Assembly: GCF_001660705.2 (NCBI RefSeq)
Contig: NZ_LYBV02000013.1
Coordinates: 95,858 to 159,857, forward strand
Direction of reading: 5' to 3'
Source of the DNA: Saccharicrinis aurantiacus
Lineage (GTDB): Bacteria; Bacteroidota; Bacteroidia; Bacteroidales; Marinilabiliaceae
Length of the DNA: 64,000 nucleotides
Under the pieces are notes generated by a model. That model saw only the letters and a program-made list of their open reading frames with translations, was not told the origin of the DNA and ran no database searches. Positions 16,301 to 26,785 of the stretch are shown here, piece after piece. Positions within the stretch are counted from its first letter, which is position 1; each line of letters opens with the position of its first letter. The position numbers were made by a program, and so were the translations under genes.

Positions 16301-18007
16301 TTACCAGAGCCTTTCTGTATCTTCCCATTCAGGAATGGCTTTTATAAATTCACGAGGATCAAACGGTAAGTCATCAGGATTTATCCTTGGCTGTGAGGCA
16401 TCTTTAACATTAGGCGATGCATTTTCTATCCCTTTAAAAGGAAAGTCCCTAGATTGTGCGCGGTTTGGATATTTTAAAGTCCAAAGTTCGTGTCTTAACT
16501 TCATCTCGGTAAACATCCCTTTGGTTGTAAAACCAGGTAGCATTTTTCCGTTTACTTCGCGCGGGTCGTTGTATAGATCGTAAAATGCAGCACCACTTAA
16601 TCCTGGTAACTCACCAATCCAATGGCGCTTAAAGCGACCTTTAACGGTAGCTGCAAGAATAGGACCTGTATAGATAAAGGCATAATCACGTCTGCCAAAA
16701 CCATCACCATTCAATAATAAAGAAGTTTGATCTAATCCATCTATAATTCTGTCCGTTGGGATATATTGCTTGGCGTCAGCTATATTAGCAAAAGTGGTAT
16801 ACAAGTCAGTTATATGGAACATATCCCCAACTACTTGTCCTTCGTCTATCACACCTTCCCATTTAATAATAGCAGGTACACGAACGGCTCCTTCTGTAAA
16901 GTCACCTTTACCACCTCGGTAGATATGCTCAATCATTCCTTGCGGACCGTTGTGAGTCATCGGACCATTATCAGCCATTAGCACTACTAGGGTATTTTCC
17001 TCTAAGCCTAACTTTTTTAATTCAGCCATTATTTCACCTACATAACCATCAACTTTTACGTAGCCTTCTTGCGGAAGAGCTCCACTAGTTGTATTGTTAG
17101 GCGTGCCTGGTTGGTTGCCTAAGAAAGACTGCATCATTGGCCAATAGGCAATATAAAAAGGTTTATCTTGTTCTTTACTCTGCGCCATAAAAGCCTTGGC
17201 ACGTTTTACACATTCAGGATCAATTTTATAATAGTCGTCATCACTTTCTGTGTTTCCCCATTCACTTACAGGACCACCTTTTTTACCTTCCAAGGCCCAA
17301 ACAAATCCTTTAGGAATCCATTGGTCATCTAAGGAGTATTTGTCTTCTGGGTACATGTCCGGGTACATACTTGTTGGATATAGTGCAGCTTGTTGTCCTC
17401 TGCGAACATATAAACTAGGTACTTGATTGTAAGGAGTCCAGAAAGCTTCATCAAAACCTTGGTTTGTTAAATAACTAGATTCCACATCACCTAAGTGGGC
17501 TTTTCCATAAAAGGCTGTTGCATAACCTGCTTTGGATAATACTTCTGACATGAACTCCTCTTCAGCAGCAATACCTCCATACTCATAAGGGAAGGCTACG
17601 TTAGTCATGCTACTTCTCACGGCATGTCTTCCTGTAATTGCTGCCGCACGAGAAGGTGTACATGATGGTTCAGTAATCATCCTAGTCATTAAGATGCCTT
17701 CTTCTGCAATTTTATTCATCACAGGAGTTTCAAATCCTCTGTTTTTTTGCAGTGCTGGAATACCAATCTCTCCAACTGGCATATCGTCCCACATAATATG
17801 AATAATGTTTGGTGGAGTACCGTACTTTTTTCTGAGCTTGGCAAGCTTCTTTTGTAATTCTGAATCTTCGCTAGCCCATTGGTCTCCATGCTGAGCTTCA
17901 AGAATGTAATATTCCGCATCGTGAATAATTTCTTGAGCTTTTAGGTTTATTCCTGCAAAAACTATTGCTACAATGAGCAATAATAATTTACTGTTTTTCA
18001 TTCTCAT
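16301..18007 (-). CDS. S1-family sulfatase 1 (periplasmic)
   Basis: This 568-residue formylglycine-dependent sulfatase has a signal peptide (LLLLIVAIVFAGINLKAQ). The maturation motif CTPSR is at 116-120 (PSCTPSRAAAITGRHAVRSS), so Cys116 must be converted to formylglycine. Metal-site Asp are in MWDDMP and the later ADNGPMTHNGP. It probably removes sulfate esters from agar or porphyran fragments. It is divergent from the GH16 gene across a 0.7-kb regulatory spacer and ends in its own terminator. The start could be the second Met (MKNSK). No sulfatase-maturating enzyme is visible in the window, so one must be encoded elsewhere. The exact substrate position cannot be read from the sequence. Confidence 0.9.
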   Translation of the reverse strand: MRMKNSKLLLLIVAIVFAGINLKAQEIIHDAEYYILEAQHGDQWASEDSELQKKLAKLRKKYGTPPNIIHIMWDDMPVGEIGIPALQKNRGFETPVMNKIAEEGILMTRMITEPSCTPSRAAAITGRHAVRSSMTNVAFPYEYGGIAAEEEFMSEVLSKAGYATAFYGKAHLGDVESSYLTNQGFDEAFWTPYNQVPSLYVRRGQQAALYPTSMYPDMYPEDKYSLDDQWIPKGFVWALEGKKGGPVSEWGNTESDDDYYKIDPECVKRAKAFMAQSKEQDKPFYIAYWPMMQSFLGNQPGTPNNTTSGALPQEGYVKVDGYVGEIMAELKKLGLEENTLVVLMADNGPMTHNGPQGMIEHIYRGGKGDFTEGAVRVPAIIKWEGVIDEGQVVGDMFHITDLYTTFANIADAKQYIPTDRIIDGLDQTSLLLNGDGFGRRDYAFIYTGPILAATVKGRFKRHWIGELPGLSGAAFYDLYNDPREVNGKMLPGFTTKGMFTEMKLRHELWTLKYPNRAQSRDFPFKGIENASPNVKDASQPRINPDDLPFDPREFIKAIPEWEDTERLW

Positions 18008-18740
18008 GATTAAAACTGTTTAAGTTTATAGTTTTGTTTGTTTTCTGCATGGATATATATCCAAACAGTTATCGCACTATAAACTAATAAGTGCAATCTT
18101 TGTTCATTATTAATCTCCAAAAAATAAACATACAAGGAGATTTTATTTTAAGTAAGACAGTAAACTACAGATACGGATATTTAAGTGCTTGTCAGTGGTA
18201 TCGGTTGATTAGTAGTGTGGTATATTGTTGCTTGTATTGATGAAATCAATGTGCCATTTATGAAGTTCTGTAGTTTGCAGCAACAAAAATTGGTTTGTAG
18301 AAATACACTTGCAGTTTGCGAAAGATTATTACCATTCAATTTTAGGAATGAGAGTTGAGTTAACTTTAAGAGGGTAATAGAAGTTTATTTAAGAATGATT
18401 AAAAAAACGATTAAGTATTGATGAAAATTGATCTTTTATTGGTGAAAAAGACCAAAGTGTCTTAATAATGTAGGGGTGATAATACCATTAATTTATTGGT
18501 TATTTTAAATAAAATGTAATTGGTAGGTTTTATACCAGTTTTCTAAGTTGTTCTAATAATTAACACGTTAAACCTTTATGGCATCTTTAATTAAAGATTG
18601 AAGATGCCTTATTATTTAACGTTAATTGGTCTGTTTATTGGATGTGTTTTATTTTATCTCACTGTAGTGTAGTGGTTTAGGGTTTTATTTCTCTGCATCG
18701 TGATATATATTTATAGTTGTTAACTTTTAAATATTTAATC
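18008..18740. promoter_or_regulatory. Divergent regulatory spacer, sulfatase 1 / GH16-1
   Basis: This is 733 bases without a gene. It contains three GTTTG-centred direct repeats at near 20-base spacing (18271, 18291, 18311) and a TAGGGGTGATAAT word at 18471. It should carry promoters in both directions, none of which I can place with confidence. Confidence 0.5.
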
Positions 18741-20216
18741 ATGAAAATTAAAAATCTACTCATTGTTATTTTCATTGCTTTTAGCATGATTTCAACAGCT
18801 CAACCACCAGGAAGTGGTTGGACAAATGTATTTGCCGATGAATTTAGTGGTTCGTCGTTAAATACAAGTATTTGGACACCTAGAACTAATGGCGTTTTCG
18901 TTACCGATCATTTAACCGTTGGAGGAGGTGTGTTAACTATAAAGAATACGTATACCTCTAATGGTGAAATTAAAGGTGGTTGGGTTGGCTCAAATACTAA
19001 ATTCTCAGGCAATAATAAGTATGGATATTACGAAGCACGAATCCGTGTTAACGGTTGGAATCAGGGATCTATCTGGCCAACTTGGTGGATATGGGGCGGT
19101 AATTGGCGTAATGGAGGACCAGCACCTTCAGCAACCGAATTTGATTTAATGGAGTACAGTGGTTTTGCATCTAAGTACTATAATAATCATGCTACAACTT
19201 CGCACCATTATAGAGCAAAAGCTCAAATTAATGGAAAATCTCATGCAACTGTATCTTATGCAAATACACAAAACCGGGATTGTTTTAATTGGCATGTTTG
19301 GGGAATGCTTTGGACTCCAACCGAGGTATCTTTTTATTATGATGGGGTAAAATATTTCTCTTCTGATCAACCAGGAGATGCAGCTCTTGAAGATGTTCCG
19401 ATGCAGTTACTTCTATCTAGTAGTCCGCACACTGTAAATGCTGATCCTGAACAACCGGATCATCCTGTGCCAGCCAATGCTGCTCAAAAAGGACAAAATT
19501 TGCCTACTTTTCAGATTGATTGGGTTCGTGTTCATAGAGGTGGAACCGTTGATAATGGAACATCTAATCAAAAGGTTTCCCTAAAGAATATGAATAAATA
19601 TGTATCATCAGAAGATGGATTAAAAGCAGTAAACTGTAATAGAACATCGGTTGGTGACTGGGAAAAATTTGAATGGATTACTACCTCAGACAACAAAACT
19701 GCCTTTAAAGGAAGTAATGGGAAATATTTATCATCAGAAGATGGATTGCAATCAATGACCTGTAGTCGTTCTACTATAGGAGATTGGGAAAAATTTACGG
19801 TTGAACATTTAGGAAATCAGGTTTATGCCATAAAAGGTAATAATGGTTTATACGTAAGTTCAGAAAATGGAACAAAGGCAATGATGTGTAATAGGAGCAC
19901 CGCTGGAGATTGGGAAAAATTTGCAGTTACATGGGGTTTAAAAAATGCGAGTATGGTAACGGGTGAAATAGAACAAAAAGAAGAACAGAAAGCTTTAAAG
20001 CTGTTTCCTAATCCTGCATCCAATCAAATTACAATTAATGTACCGAGCGAGGATCAGGATTGTATTATAAAATTATTCGATTCTCATGGACGAATCATTC
20101 GTAGTATGAGTATTCCTACTAATACGGATTATGTTGAGGATATTAGCGAATTAGAAAAGGGTTTGTATTTTATTCAGGCAACTGGACTAAAAATACAGAA
20201 GTTGGTGGTTAAGTAG
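18741..20216 (+). CDS. GH16 endo-beta-agarase/porphyranase with fascin-like domain and T9SS tail
   Basis: This is a 491-residue secreted endo-hydrolase. The signal peptide is MKIKNLLIVIFIAFSMISTA; I took this ATG because an upstream in-frame start would add eight non-signal residues. The GH16 domain (about 20-270) carries EFDLME at 133-138, the ExDxxE form with nucleophile and acid/base Glu that is used by agarases, porphyranases and carrageenases. Residues about 285-400 hold three beta-trefoil-like repeats (KYVSSEDGLKAVNCNRTS, DWEKF) like fascin/ricin folds, probably glycan-binding. The last 80 residues (LFPNPASNQITINV ... GLYFIQ) are a T9SS sorting domain, so the enzyme is exported to the surface. 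A bidirectional terminator follows. Agar versus porphyran specificity is not readable here. Confidence 0.93.
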   Translation: MKIKNLLIVIFIAFSMISTAQPPGSGWTNVFADEFSGSSLNTSIWTPRTNGVFVTDHLTVGGGVLTIKNTYTSNGEIKGGWVGSNTKFSGNNKYGYYEARIRVNGWNQGSIWPTWWIWGGNWRNGGPAPSATEFDLMEYSGFASKYYNNHATTSHHYRAKAQINGKSHATVSYANTQNRDCFNWHVWGMLWTPTEVSFYYDGVKYFSSDQPGDAALEDVPMQLLLSSSPHTVNADPEQPDHPVPANAAQKGQNLPTFQIDWVRVHRGGTVDNGTSNQKVSLKNMNKYVSSEDGLKAVNCNRTSVGDWEKFEWITTSDNKTAFKGSNGKYLSSEDGLQSMTCSRSTIGDWEKFTVEHLGNQVYAIKGNNGLYVSSENGTKAMMCNRSTAGDWEKFAVTWGLKNASMVTGEIEQKEEQKALKLFPNPASNQITINVPSEDQDCIIKLFDSHGRIIRSMSIPTNTDYVEDISELEKGLYFIQATGLKIQKLVVK

Positions 20217-20307
20217 TTTTAGTTTTTAGCGAAACTGGACTAAATGAACTTTAGTATTAGTGCTTGATAATTTATTGAGTAATTTAATATTAGACAGTTC
20301 GGATTTT

Positions 20308-20341
20308 TAGGTCCCTCTTTTTACTGAGGGACCTATTTTTT
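20308..20341. terminator. Bidirectional terminator, GH16-1 / sulfatase 2
   Basis: A 10-bp perfect stem (TAGGTCCCTC / GAGGGACCTA) is flanked by A/T runs and sits between two convergent genes. Confidence 0.9.
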
Positions 20342-21856
20342 CTAATTTTTTATTGCTTTAAGTTTTGCTCTCATTTCAGTAACAATTTCAGCATTATCCT
20401 TAGCAATATTATTTTGCTCTGCTGGGTCAGCTTCAACATCAAATAATTGATCTTCATTTACCATTCCGCTTTCAATACCTTTAGCATTAGCAATCCAATC
20501 GGCTTTTCTTTTAGTTGCAGGAATAAATTTCCATTTACCCATTCTTAGGCCAGGATTGTAGCAATCCTCTAACATTACAGATTTACCTTTAGTAGTTTTC
20601 CCTAAAAAAGCATCTATTTGATTTTCACCATCCGGTGAAGCACCATTCTCAAGATTTTGGTTTAATAAAGAAGCTAAAGAAGCATAAATATCTACATGAC
20701 TTAAAAGGGCATTGCTTGTGCTCGGTTTAACAGTACCAGGCCAATAAGTAATTGTTGGTACGCGTGTACCGGCTTCATAGGTGCTGTATTTTCCACCTCT
20801 GTATGCACCACCGGGCTTATGACCACCTAAAAGTTCAACACTCTGGTCGGCATAGCCATCATCAAGTATTGGGCCATTATCACTTGAGAAAATAATTAAA
20901 GTATTTTCAGCAATTCCTAATTCTTCAAGGTATTTCACAATCTCTCCCGTACACCAATCCATTTGAGCAATAGCATCGCCTCGTACACCCATTGAGCTTT
21001 TTCCTAAGAACTTTTCGTTTGGCATGCGCGGAACGTGTATATCATGATATGCATAATATAAAAAGAAAGGATTTTCTTTATTATCCTTGATAAATGATTT
21101 GGCCTTTTTATCCAATACAAATGGCATTTCTTCATCGTTCCAAATGGCAGACTCACCACCATGCATAAAACCAATTCGGCTCATACCATTGGTTATGGTT
21201 CCGCTATGTTGTGGGTCGGCCAGCTGCTTCACTAATTCAGGGTTGCTTTTTCCTGTTGGCCAATCTCCAACCTGAGAATCATAACTAACCGTAATCGGAT
21301 CATTAGGATCTAAGCCCACTACTTTATAATCTTCTAGGTAAACAGAAGGCACTCTATCTCCGGTTGCAGGAACTAAGAAACTGTAATCAAAACCTATTTC
21401 AAGAGGTCCAGGTTTAACTTCTTCATTCCAGTTTAACTGACCATTTCCTAAACCAAGGTGCCACTTACCAACAACGCCAGTGGTATAACCTGCCTTTTTA
21501 AACATATCGGGCATGGTTTCAGAATCTGGATTAATCAGTAATGGCGCGTCACCTTCTAATACAGCGGCATTAATTCTAAAAGCATATTCGCCAGTTAATA
21601 ATGAGTAACGAGATGGTGTACACGTTGATGAACCACAATGTGCATCTGTAAAACGAACACCATTGGCAGCCATTGCATCTAAATTAGGCGTTTTTACTCC
21701 TGTAGCTCCATAGCATCCAATGTCGCCATATCCTAAGTCATCTACATAAATGATAATTACATTAGGTTTTTTAGCCACTTTTTTAGTAGCTGAATTCTGA
21801 CAAGCAGACATAATAAGAACTATGGCTGCAAGCTTAATCATACTTATTAATTTCAT
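20342..21856 (-). CDS. S1-family sulfatase 2 (lipoprotein)
   Basis: This 504-residue sulfatase has a lipoprotein signal (VLIMSAC, Cys19) and the motif CTPSR at 79-83 (STCTPSRYSLLTGEYAFR). Metal ligands fit in IIYVDDLGYGDIGCYG and FSSDNGP. The later VVGKWHLGLG is the usual K/H active-site stretch. Family members of this shape act on sulfated galactans and glycosaminoglycans; here the neighbours suggest porphyran or agar oligosaccharides. It faces GH117 across a 0.5-kb spacer and shares a terminator with GH16-1. Lipidation suggests attachment to the outer or inner membrane, facing the periplasm or the surface. Confidence 0.92.
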   Translation of the reverse strand: MKLISMIKLAAIVLIMSACQNSATKKVAKKPNVIIIYVDDLGYGDIGCYGATGVKTPNLDAMAANGVRFTDAHCGSSTCTPSRYSLLTGEYAFRINAAVLEGDAPLLINPDSETMPDMFKKAGYTTGVVGKWHLGLGNGQLNWNEEVKPGPLEIGFDYSFLVPATGDRVPSVYLEDYKVVGLDPNDPITVSYDSQVGDWPTGKSNPELVKQLADPQHSGTITNGMSRIGFMHGGESAIWNDEEMPFVLDKKAKSFIKDNKENPFFLYYAYHDIHVPRMPNEKFLGKSSMGVRGDAIAQMDWCTGEIVKYLEELGIAENTLIIFSSDNGPILDDGYADQSVELLGGHKPGGAYRGGKYSTYEAGTRVPTITYWPGTVKPSTSNALLSHVDIYASLASLLNQNLENGASPDGENQIDAFLGKTTKGKSVMLEDCYNPGLRMGKWKFIPATKRKADWIANAKGIESGMVNEDQLFDVEADPAEQNNIAKDNAEIVTEMRAKLKAIKN

Positions 21857-22358
21857 ATGTATAGTTTGTTATAAATACGTATTTATTACACAAAACAAGT
21901 TTAATAAAAACGCACAAACTGAATAAGTGAAATATACATTTTATGTAAGGGGGTGTTTTTTAATAATGCGCAGTTTTAAGATGTTTTGATTGATTTGTTC
22001 AGCATTGTCTAGTTAAAAACGATACTATTTTTATTGATATCTTGGTAGTCAACACAACCTAAAATTGCACAAAAATAGTAATGGCTATTTCTATCATTAT
22101 TATTGATAGTTCTAGAGCACTTTAAAGCTAAATAGTCTGTAATAAAAGTGTATTTTCAAACACCACCCTTGTAATAATAGATTTGCACCCCCTGTTATCA
22201 TTTACACACTTTTACTATGCTTATTTACAGCTTAGGTATCTGAATCATTCGTTATACATTTGATTATTGGTTTGTAATAAAAACGAGAACGAAATGAACG
22301 TTTATTTTAAAGTGTTTAAATGGAGCGTTCGCTGATCATAAAAAATAAATTTTTGTAT
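21857..22358. promoter_or_regulatory. Divergent regulatory spacer, sulfatase 2 / GH117
   Basis: This 502-base spacer has G-rich words TAAGGGGGTGTTTTT (21946-21960) and, on the other strand, TAACAGGGGGTG (22186-22197). It also holds a 16-base word TTGTCTAGTTAAAAAC (22005-22020) that recurs exactly before the CoA operon at 28141-28156. A -7-like TAGATTTG lies at 22178-22185, about 175 bases before the GH117 start. Confidence 0.55.
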
Positions 22359-23576
22359 ATGAAGAAATCACTAATTGTATTAGCGTCTGTATTAACCTTA
22401 GGTATGGTTTCGTGTAACCACGCAGATGAGAAAAAGACTTGCTGCTCTGAAGATAAATATTCAAATATTAGCGATGCTAAATTGGATAAGTTAGGGATAA
22501 CAGATAAAAACCATTTGAGTGCAGCATCTAAAAGAGCTTTAGATTGGCCCGAGAGAACTAATGATTGGTACATGGAGTTTGAGGTTTTTGATTTAAAGGG
22601 TGATTTAGCTTATGAAGAGGGCGTGGTGCGCAGAGACCCAAGTGCTATAATAAAAGAAGACGGAAAATATTTTATTTGGTATACCCGAAGTACTGGTAAA
22701 GTTGATGGATTTGCCGGAGATATTGATAATGATAAAGTATTCCCGTGGGATAGATGTGATATTTGGTATGCTACTTCTGATGATGGTATCACTTGGAAGG
22801 AAGAAGGCCCAGCTGTAAAACGTGGAGAAAAAGGTGCTTACGATGACCGTTCAGTATTTACAGTTGAGATTATGAAATGGGAAGATAAGTTCTACTTATG
22901 CTACCAAACCGTTAAGTCGCCTTATAACGTGCGTGTTAAAAACCAGGTTGGTTTAGCATGGGCTGATTCTCCAAGAGGACCTTGGACAAAATCTAAAGAA
23001 CCTATTTTAAGTCCTGCTGATAATGGTGTTTGGAAAGGAACTACTCAAAATCGCTTTTTAGTAGAGAAAAAAGGAGATTTCGATAGTCATAAAGTACACG
23101 ATCCTTGTATTCTTCCTTTTAATGGGAAGTTCTATTTATATTATAAAGGAGAGCAAATGGGAGAAGAAATTACTTGGGGTGGTCGTCAAATTCGTCATGG
23201 TGTTGCTATAGCAGATAAACCAGAAGGACCTTATGTGAAATCACCTTACAACCCAATTAGTAATAGTGGACACGAAATTTGTGTTTGGAAACAAGATGGT
23301 GGAATTGCTGCACTTATAACAACCGATGGACCAGAAAGAAATACAGTGCAATGGTCGCCAGATGGAATTAACTTCGAAATAAAAGCAGCTATTAAAGGGG
23401 CACCTCATGCCATTGGCTTAAATAGAACTGCAGATACTAAAAAGCATCCAACTGAAATTTTACGTTGGGGTGTAACGCATGAGTATAAAAATTACAATTG
23501 GCAATATATAAGAGGATTTAGATCAAGAGCTTTAAAAAATCACACTGCAATTGGAGAGTCAGGAAGTGATGAGTAA
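22359..23576 (+). CDS. GH117 3,6-anhydro-alpha-L-galactosidase (lipoprotein)
   Basis: GH117 enzymes release terminal 3,6-anhydro-L-galactose from the non-reducing end of neoagaro-oligosaccharides. The 405-residue protein starts at [19 protein letters not shown], a lipoprotein signal; an upstream in-frame ATG would spoil it. The five-bladed propeller carries the family residues: Asp93 in RRDPSAII, Asp248 in VHDPCIL and His305 in SGHEICVW, at positions matching the known Asp/Asp/His set. The N-terminal helical segment ([20 protein letters not shown]) is the family dimer-swap region. This is the strongest evidence that the locus degrades agar-type galactan. A terminator follows. Confidence 0.95.
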   Translation: MKKSLIVLASVLTLGMVSCNHADEKKTCCSEDKYSNISDAKLDKLGITDKNHLSAASKRALDWPERTNDWYMEFEVFDLKGDLAYEEGVVRRDPSAIIKEDGKYFIWYTRSTGKVDGFAGDIDNDKVFPWDRCDIWYATSDDGITWKEEGPAVKRGEKGAYDDRSVFTVEIMKWEDKFYLCYQTVKSPYNVRVKNQVGLAWADSPRGPWTKSKEPILSPADNGVWKGTTQNRFLVEKKGDFDSHKVHDPCILPFNGKFYLYYKGEQMGEEITWGGRQIRHGVAIADKPEGPYVKSPYNPISNSGHEICVWKQDGGIAALITTDGPERNTVQWSPDGINFEIKAAIKGAPHAIGLNRTADTKKHPTEILRWGVTHEYKNYNWQYIRGFRSRALKNHTAIGESGSDE

Positions 23577-23598
23577 CATAGATTAGTTTTGTGATAAG

Positions 23599-23625
23599 AA
23601 AGGGAGCATTATGTTCCCTTTTTTT
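23599..23625 (+). terminator. Terminator after GH117
   Basis: AAAGGGA pairs with TCCCTTT around a 9-base loop and is followed by a T run. Confidence 0.8.
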
Positions 23626-23703
23626 GGCTTAATATAATTGTTGTTAAATGATACTTTAATAAAACCTACTTGCAGGGAGGTTGTAGAACTAAAATTGAGA
23701 GAG

Positions 23704-25596
23704 ATGAAGTTTATTACAAATATTAGTATCGGTAAAAGATTAAATATAGTGTTAGGAAGTACTGTAATAATATGCTTTCTATTACTTGGAGCCTTTATTC
23801 AAACCAAACAAAAAGAACAGCTATATCAGAATACAGATTCATTTATGAATCAACAGGCCGATGATTTAAGAGAATTATTAGTTCGGCAAACAATAGCTAA
23901 TCAATATGCTTTAAGCAGCACTTTCAAGTCCGCGTTAAGTAAATTGAACTATTTATCTTTGTTGACCATTGATGAATCAATTGTAGAATCAATTGATGCT
24001 ATTGATTGCGAGTCTCAAGAGAAGTTCTCATGTTCAATCCCAATGGTTAGTATTAATCATAAACCATTATTGGGAGATACCATTTTTGCATACCAAGTTA
24101 AAGAAGCTACCTATGGTTACACCCGTTTCTATCAAAAAGCAGATAACGGATATGTTTGTGTTTCTACTAATATATTACGGGAGGATGGAAAACCTGATAT
24201 TGGTAAATTTATTCGAAATGATTCGGAACTCATAAAAGTAATTGAAACAGGTACCTATTCTTCAAGTAAAGAATTACATAATGGAGAGTGGTATATGACA
24301 GCTAATAAGGGTATATACCTGCATGGTAAAATTATAGGTATGCTTACATCGGCAGTAAAAGAAAAAGACTTAGAGTTTTTAACAAATTCGTTTGGAAGAA
24401 GAAAGTACTTAAATAAGGGCTTTCCATCATTATTAAATTCCGATGGGACTTATATTATTCATCCAACTGAGAAACAGCAAAATATTGCAGACTCAGAGTT
24501 ATATAAGCTCATAAAAGGAAGAGATTCAAAAGAAAGCAAAGTATCTTTTATTGTAAAGGGAGATGAGCAAATTGTGTACTACCGTTATGTTGATATTATT
24601 GATGCTTACATACTCGTAAACATATTTGGTAGTAGTATTTCAGAGTCAGTATCTGCCATCAGAAATACTTTACTGATTGCAGTATTGGTTATCATGGTTC
24701 TATTTTTAATGGTAAACCGATTTATAGCTAATTCTATTACAAAACCTTTGGGTAACGTAGTGCAATTTGCACAGCAAGTAGCAGGTGGTGACTTAACGCA
24801 AAATATTAATTTGGCTCAAGCCGATGAGGTAGGAGAACTAGCAAATGCGTTAAATGCAATGACTACAAAAGTAAAGAGTGTAGTTACCGAAATTGGAGAG
24901 AGTAGTAATAATGTAGCCTCAGCAAGTTCACAACTAACAGCAACTTCTGTTCAGTTATCTGGAGGTGCCAATAGTCAAGCCGCTTCAGTTGAAGAGGTAG
25001 TTTCTACCATGGATGAAATGTTATCAAGCATTCAAGAAAATACTTATAACTCGAATAAAACTGCTGAGATAGCAAAAGAAGCCTCTGGTAAAGTAGATGA
25101 ACTCAGTCATAAAACGAGCGACGCAATGGAAGCTTCTGTTGAGATATCGAAACATACTTCTGTGATAAATAATATTGCCATGCAAACAAATATATTAGCC
25201 TTGAATGCTGCAGTAGAAGCTGCTAGAGCAGGACAATACGGAAAAGGATTTGCCGTTGTTGCTAACGAGGTGCGCAAGCTAGCTGATGTGAGTAAGCAGG
25301 CTGGGGGTGAAATTAATACCCTATCGGGCGATAGTCTTGCGCTTACTTCCGCCACAAAAGAACAAATGGCGAGTATGGTTTCTAGTTTAGATAAAGCCAA
25401 TGAATTAATTGAGGGAAACCATCAAGCCATTAAAGAACAGCAGCGAGGGATTGAGCAAGTAAACAATGTAGTAACAGAATTAAGTAGTATTGCTACTCAA
25501 ACAGCTAGCTCAAGTGAAGAAGTGTCTGCAAGTTCTGAAGCTTTAACAGAACAAGCTCAGAACTTACAGAGACTTATTCAATTTTTTAAGGTATAG
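23704..25596 (+). CDS. Methyl-accepting chemotaxis protein with Cache-like sensor
   Basis: This chemoreceptor has about 630 residues counted from [18 protein letters not shown]; a TTG 66 bases upstream would add a non-hydrophobic leader. TM1 is at about 17-37. A periplasmic sensor of roughly 280 residues looks Cache-like ([35 protein letters not shown]). TM2 ([16 protein letters not shown]) leads into a HAMP domain and a long signalling helix pair with the tip [20 protein letters not shown]. It would report a small ligand to CheA, and Cache domains bind carboxylates, amino acids or sugars. It lies inside the algal polysaccharide locus, so sensing of breakdown products is plausible but inferred. 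No other chemotaxis gene is present. Confidence 0.9.
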   Translation: MKFITNISIGKRLNIVLGSTVIICFLLLGAFIQTKQKEQLYQNTDSFMNQQADDLRELLVRQTIANQYALSSTFKSALSKLNYLSLLTIDESIVESIDAIDCESQEKFSCSIPMVSINHKPLLGDTIFAYQVKEATYGYTRFYQKADNGYVCVSTNILREDGKPDIGKFIRNDSELIKVIETGTYSSSKELHNGEWYMTANKGIYLHGKIIGMLTSAVKEKDLEFLTNSFGRRKYLNKGFPSLLNSDGTYIIHPTEKQQNIADSELYKLIKGRDSKESKVSFIVKGDEQIVYYRYVDIIDAYILVNIFGSSISESVSAIRNTLLIAVLVIMVLFLMVNRFIANSITKPLGNVVQFAQQVAGGDLTQNINLAQADEVGELANALNAMTTKVKSVVTEIGESSNNVASASSQLTATSVQLSGGANSQAASVEEVVSTMDEMLSSIQENTYNSNKTAEIAKEASGKVDELSHKTSDAMEASVEISKHTSVINNIAMQTNILALNAAVEAARAGQYGKGFAVVANEVRKLADVSKQAGGEINTLSGDSLALTSATKEQMASMVSSLDKANELIEGNHQAIKEQQRGIEQVNNVVTELSSIATQTASSSEEVSASSEALTEQAQNLQRLIQFFKV

Positions 25597-25629
25597 GATA
25601 TTCCTAGGTTAAGGTATTGTGGTTAAAGA

Positions 25630-25661
25630 TTCCTGAGTATATTCTACTTAGGATTTTTTTA
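25630..25661. terminator. Bidirectional terminator between the two chemoreceptor genes
   Basis: ATCCTGAGTA pairs with TACTTAGGAT (one G-U) around a 5-base loop with a T run. It separates two convergent genes. Confidence 0.85.
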
Positions 25662-26774
25662 TTTGTATTGATATTCTTTTACTACTGAAGATAGTTGCTT
25701 CGCAAAATCAAGCATCGAACGCGATGAAGCATTTAACTCTTCACTTGACGCAGCGTTCTGTTGAATTACAGAATTCATTTCTTGAATAGCAGAATTAATC
25801 TGATTTGCTCCCGATGACATTTCTACACTACTTGCGGCTACCTCAGTTACTAACTCAGTAGATTTTGAAGTTTTCTCATTGAGTATCTCAATATCGCTCA
25901 TAACTTCATTAATAGAAGTTACACCTTCTTTTGCCAAACGTGTTATTAATTCAGCAGATTGATTCGATTCTGTAGCAAGGTCTCTAACTTCGTTGGCTAC
26001 AACTGAGAATCCTTTTCCAGCACTTCCTGCTCTTGTTGCTTCAATGGCAGCATTGAGAGCCAGAATGTTTGTTTCATCTGCTATTGTAGAGATTTTAGAT
26101 ACTTCACTAAAAATAGAATCCATTAAAGCTACAGTTTTGGCAACCTTTGTGTGCGATACCTTTAGCTGTTCATACGATATTAGAGAAATATCCTTTGTTT
26201 CGTTGGCATTTTCTGAGTTTGTTTGAATACTAGTGGTCATTTCTTCGATGGATGTAGAAATCTCTTCGATACCACTGGCTTGCTCAGAAGCTCCAGTGCT
26301 AATTGTATTAGCACTGGAGCTAATTTGTGTACTCGAGTTGAGTATGTTATCAGAACCTTCATCCAATTGATTGATTAACTCTTTATTATTTTTTAAGAGC
26401 TCTTCAATGGCAATCATTATATTCTTTATTTCATACTTTTCGTTTCTATACTTATCGTCAATTTCCACTAATAAGTCCTTATTACTCATCTTTTGAATAA
26501 TAGATGTAACATGGGTAATTGGATCTTTCACCCTTTTTGCGAGTATGACATAGCTATAAATAACGGAAAAACCTGATACAGGAACACCCCATGTAAGGTG
26601 CATTAATCCTTGCATACCAATTGTATAGCAAACATTGGCAATTATTGTAATGGTAATAAAAATAATAGTGCCTATGTAAAGAATAAAAGTATTCTTAAAT
26701 AATTTGTAAACTATTAGCCAAACACATGCTGCTGATAAATTAATAGCAGTTAAGCCTAAAAGAAAAGTATTCAT
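25659..26774 (-). CDS. Chemoreceptor-like protein without a periplasmic sensor domain
   Basis: This 371-residue protein has three hydrophobic segments (about 3-24, 28-47 and 56-77), then a short linker and a full signalling domain with tip [19 protein letters not shown] and a following helix. There is no sizeable extracytoplasmic domain or clear HAMP domain, so input must come through the membrane segments or a partner. The gene begins 11 bases after the stop of the actin-fold-like gene upstream, so the two form an operon and may work together. The protein is convergent with, and differs in sensor from, the Cache-type receptor next door. Confidence 0.88.
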   Translation of the reverse strand: MNTFLLGLTAINLSAACVWLIVYKLFKNTFILYIGTIIFITITIIANVCYTIGMQGLMHLTWGVPVSGFSVIYSYVILAKRVKDPITHVTSIIQKMSNKDLLVEIDDKYRNEKYEIKNIMIAIEELLKNNKELINQLDEGSDNILNSSTQISSSANTISTGASEQASGIEEISTSIEEMTTSIQTNSENANETKDISLISYEQLKVSHTKVAKTVALMDSIFSEVSKISTIADETNILALNAAIEATRAGSAGKGFSVVANEVRDLATESNQSAELITRLAKEGVTSINEVMSDIEILNEKTSKSTELVTEVAASSVEMSSGANQINSAIQEMNSVIQQNAASSEELNASSRSMLDFAKQLSSVVKEYQYK

Positions 26775-26785
26775 ATTTATTAAAA

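Noticed and set aside
18271..18320. Possible CRISPR-like array of three short repeats
   Set aside because: Repeat units are only about 10 bases, imperfect, and 20-21 bases apart, with no cas genes. They fit regulator sites better.
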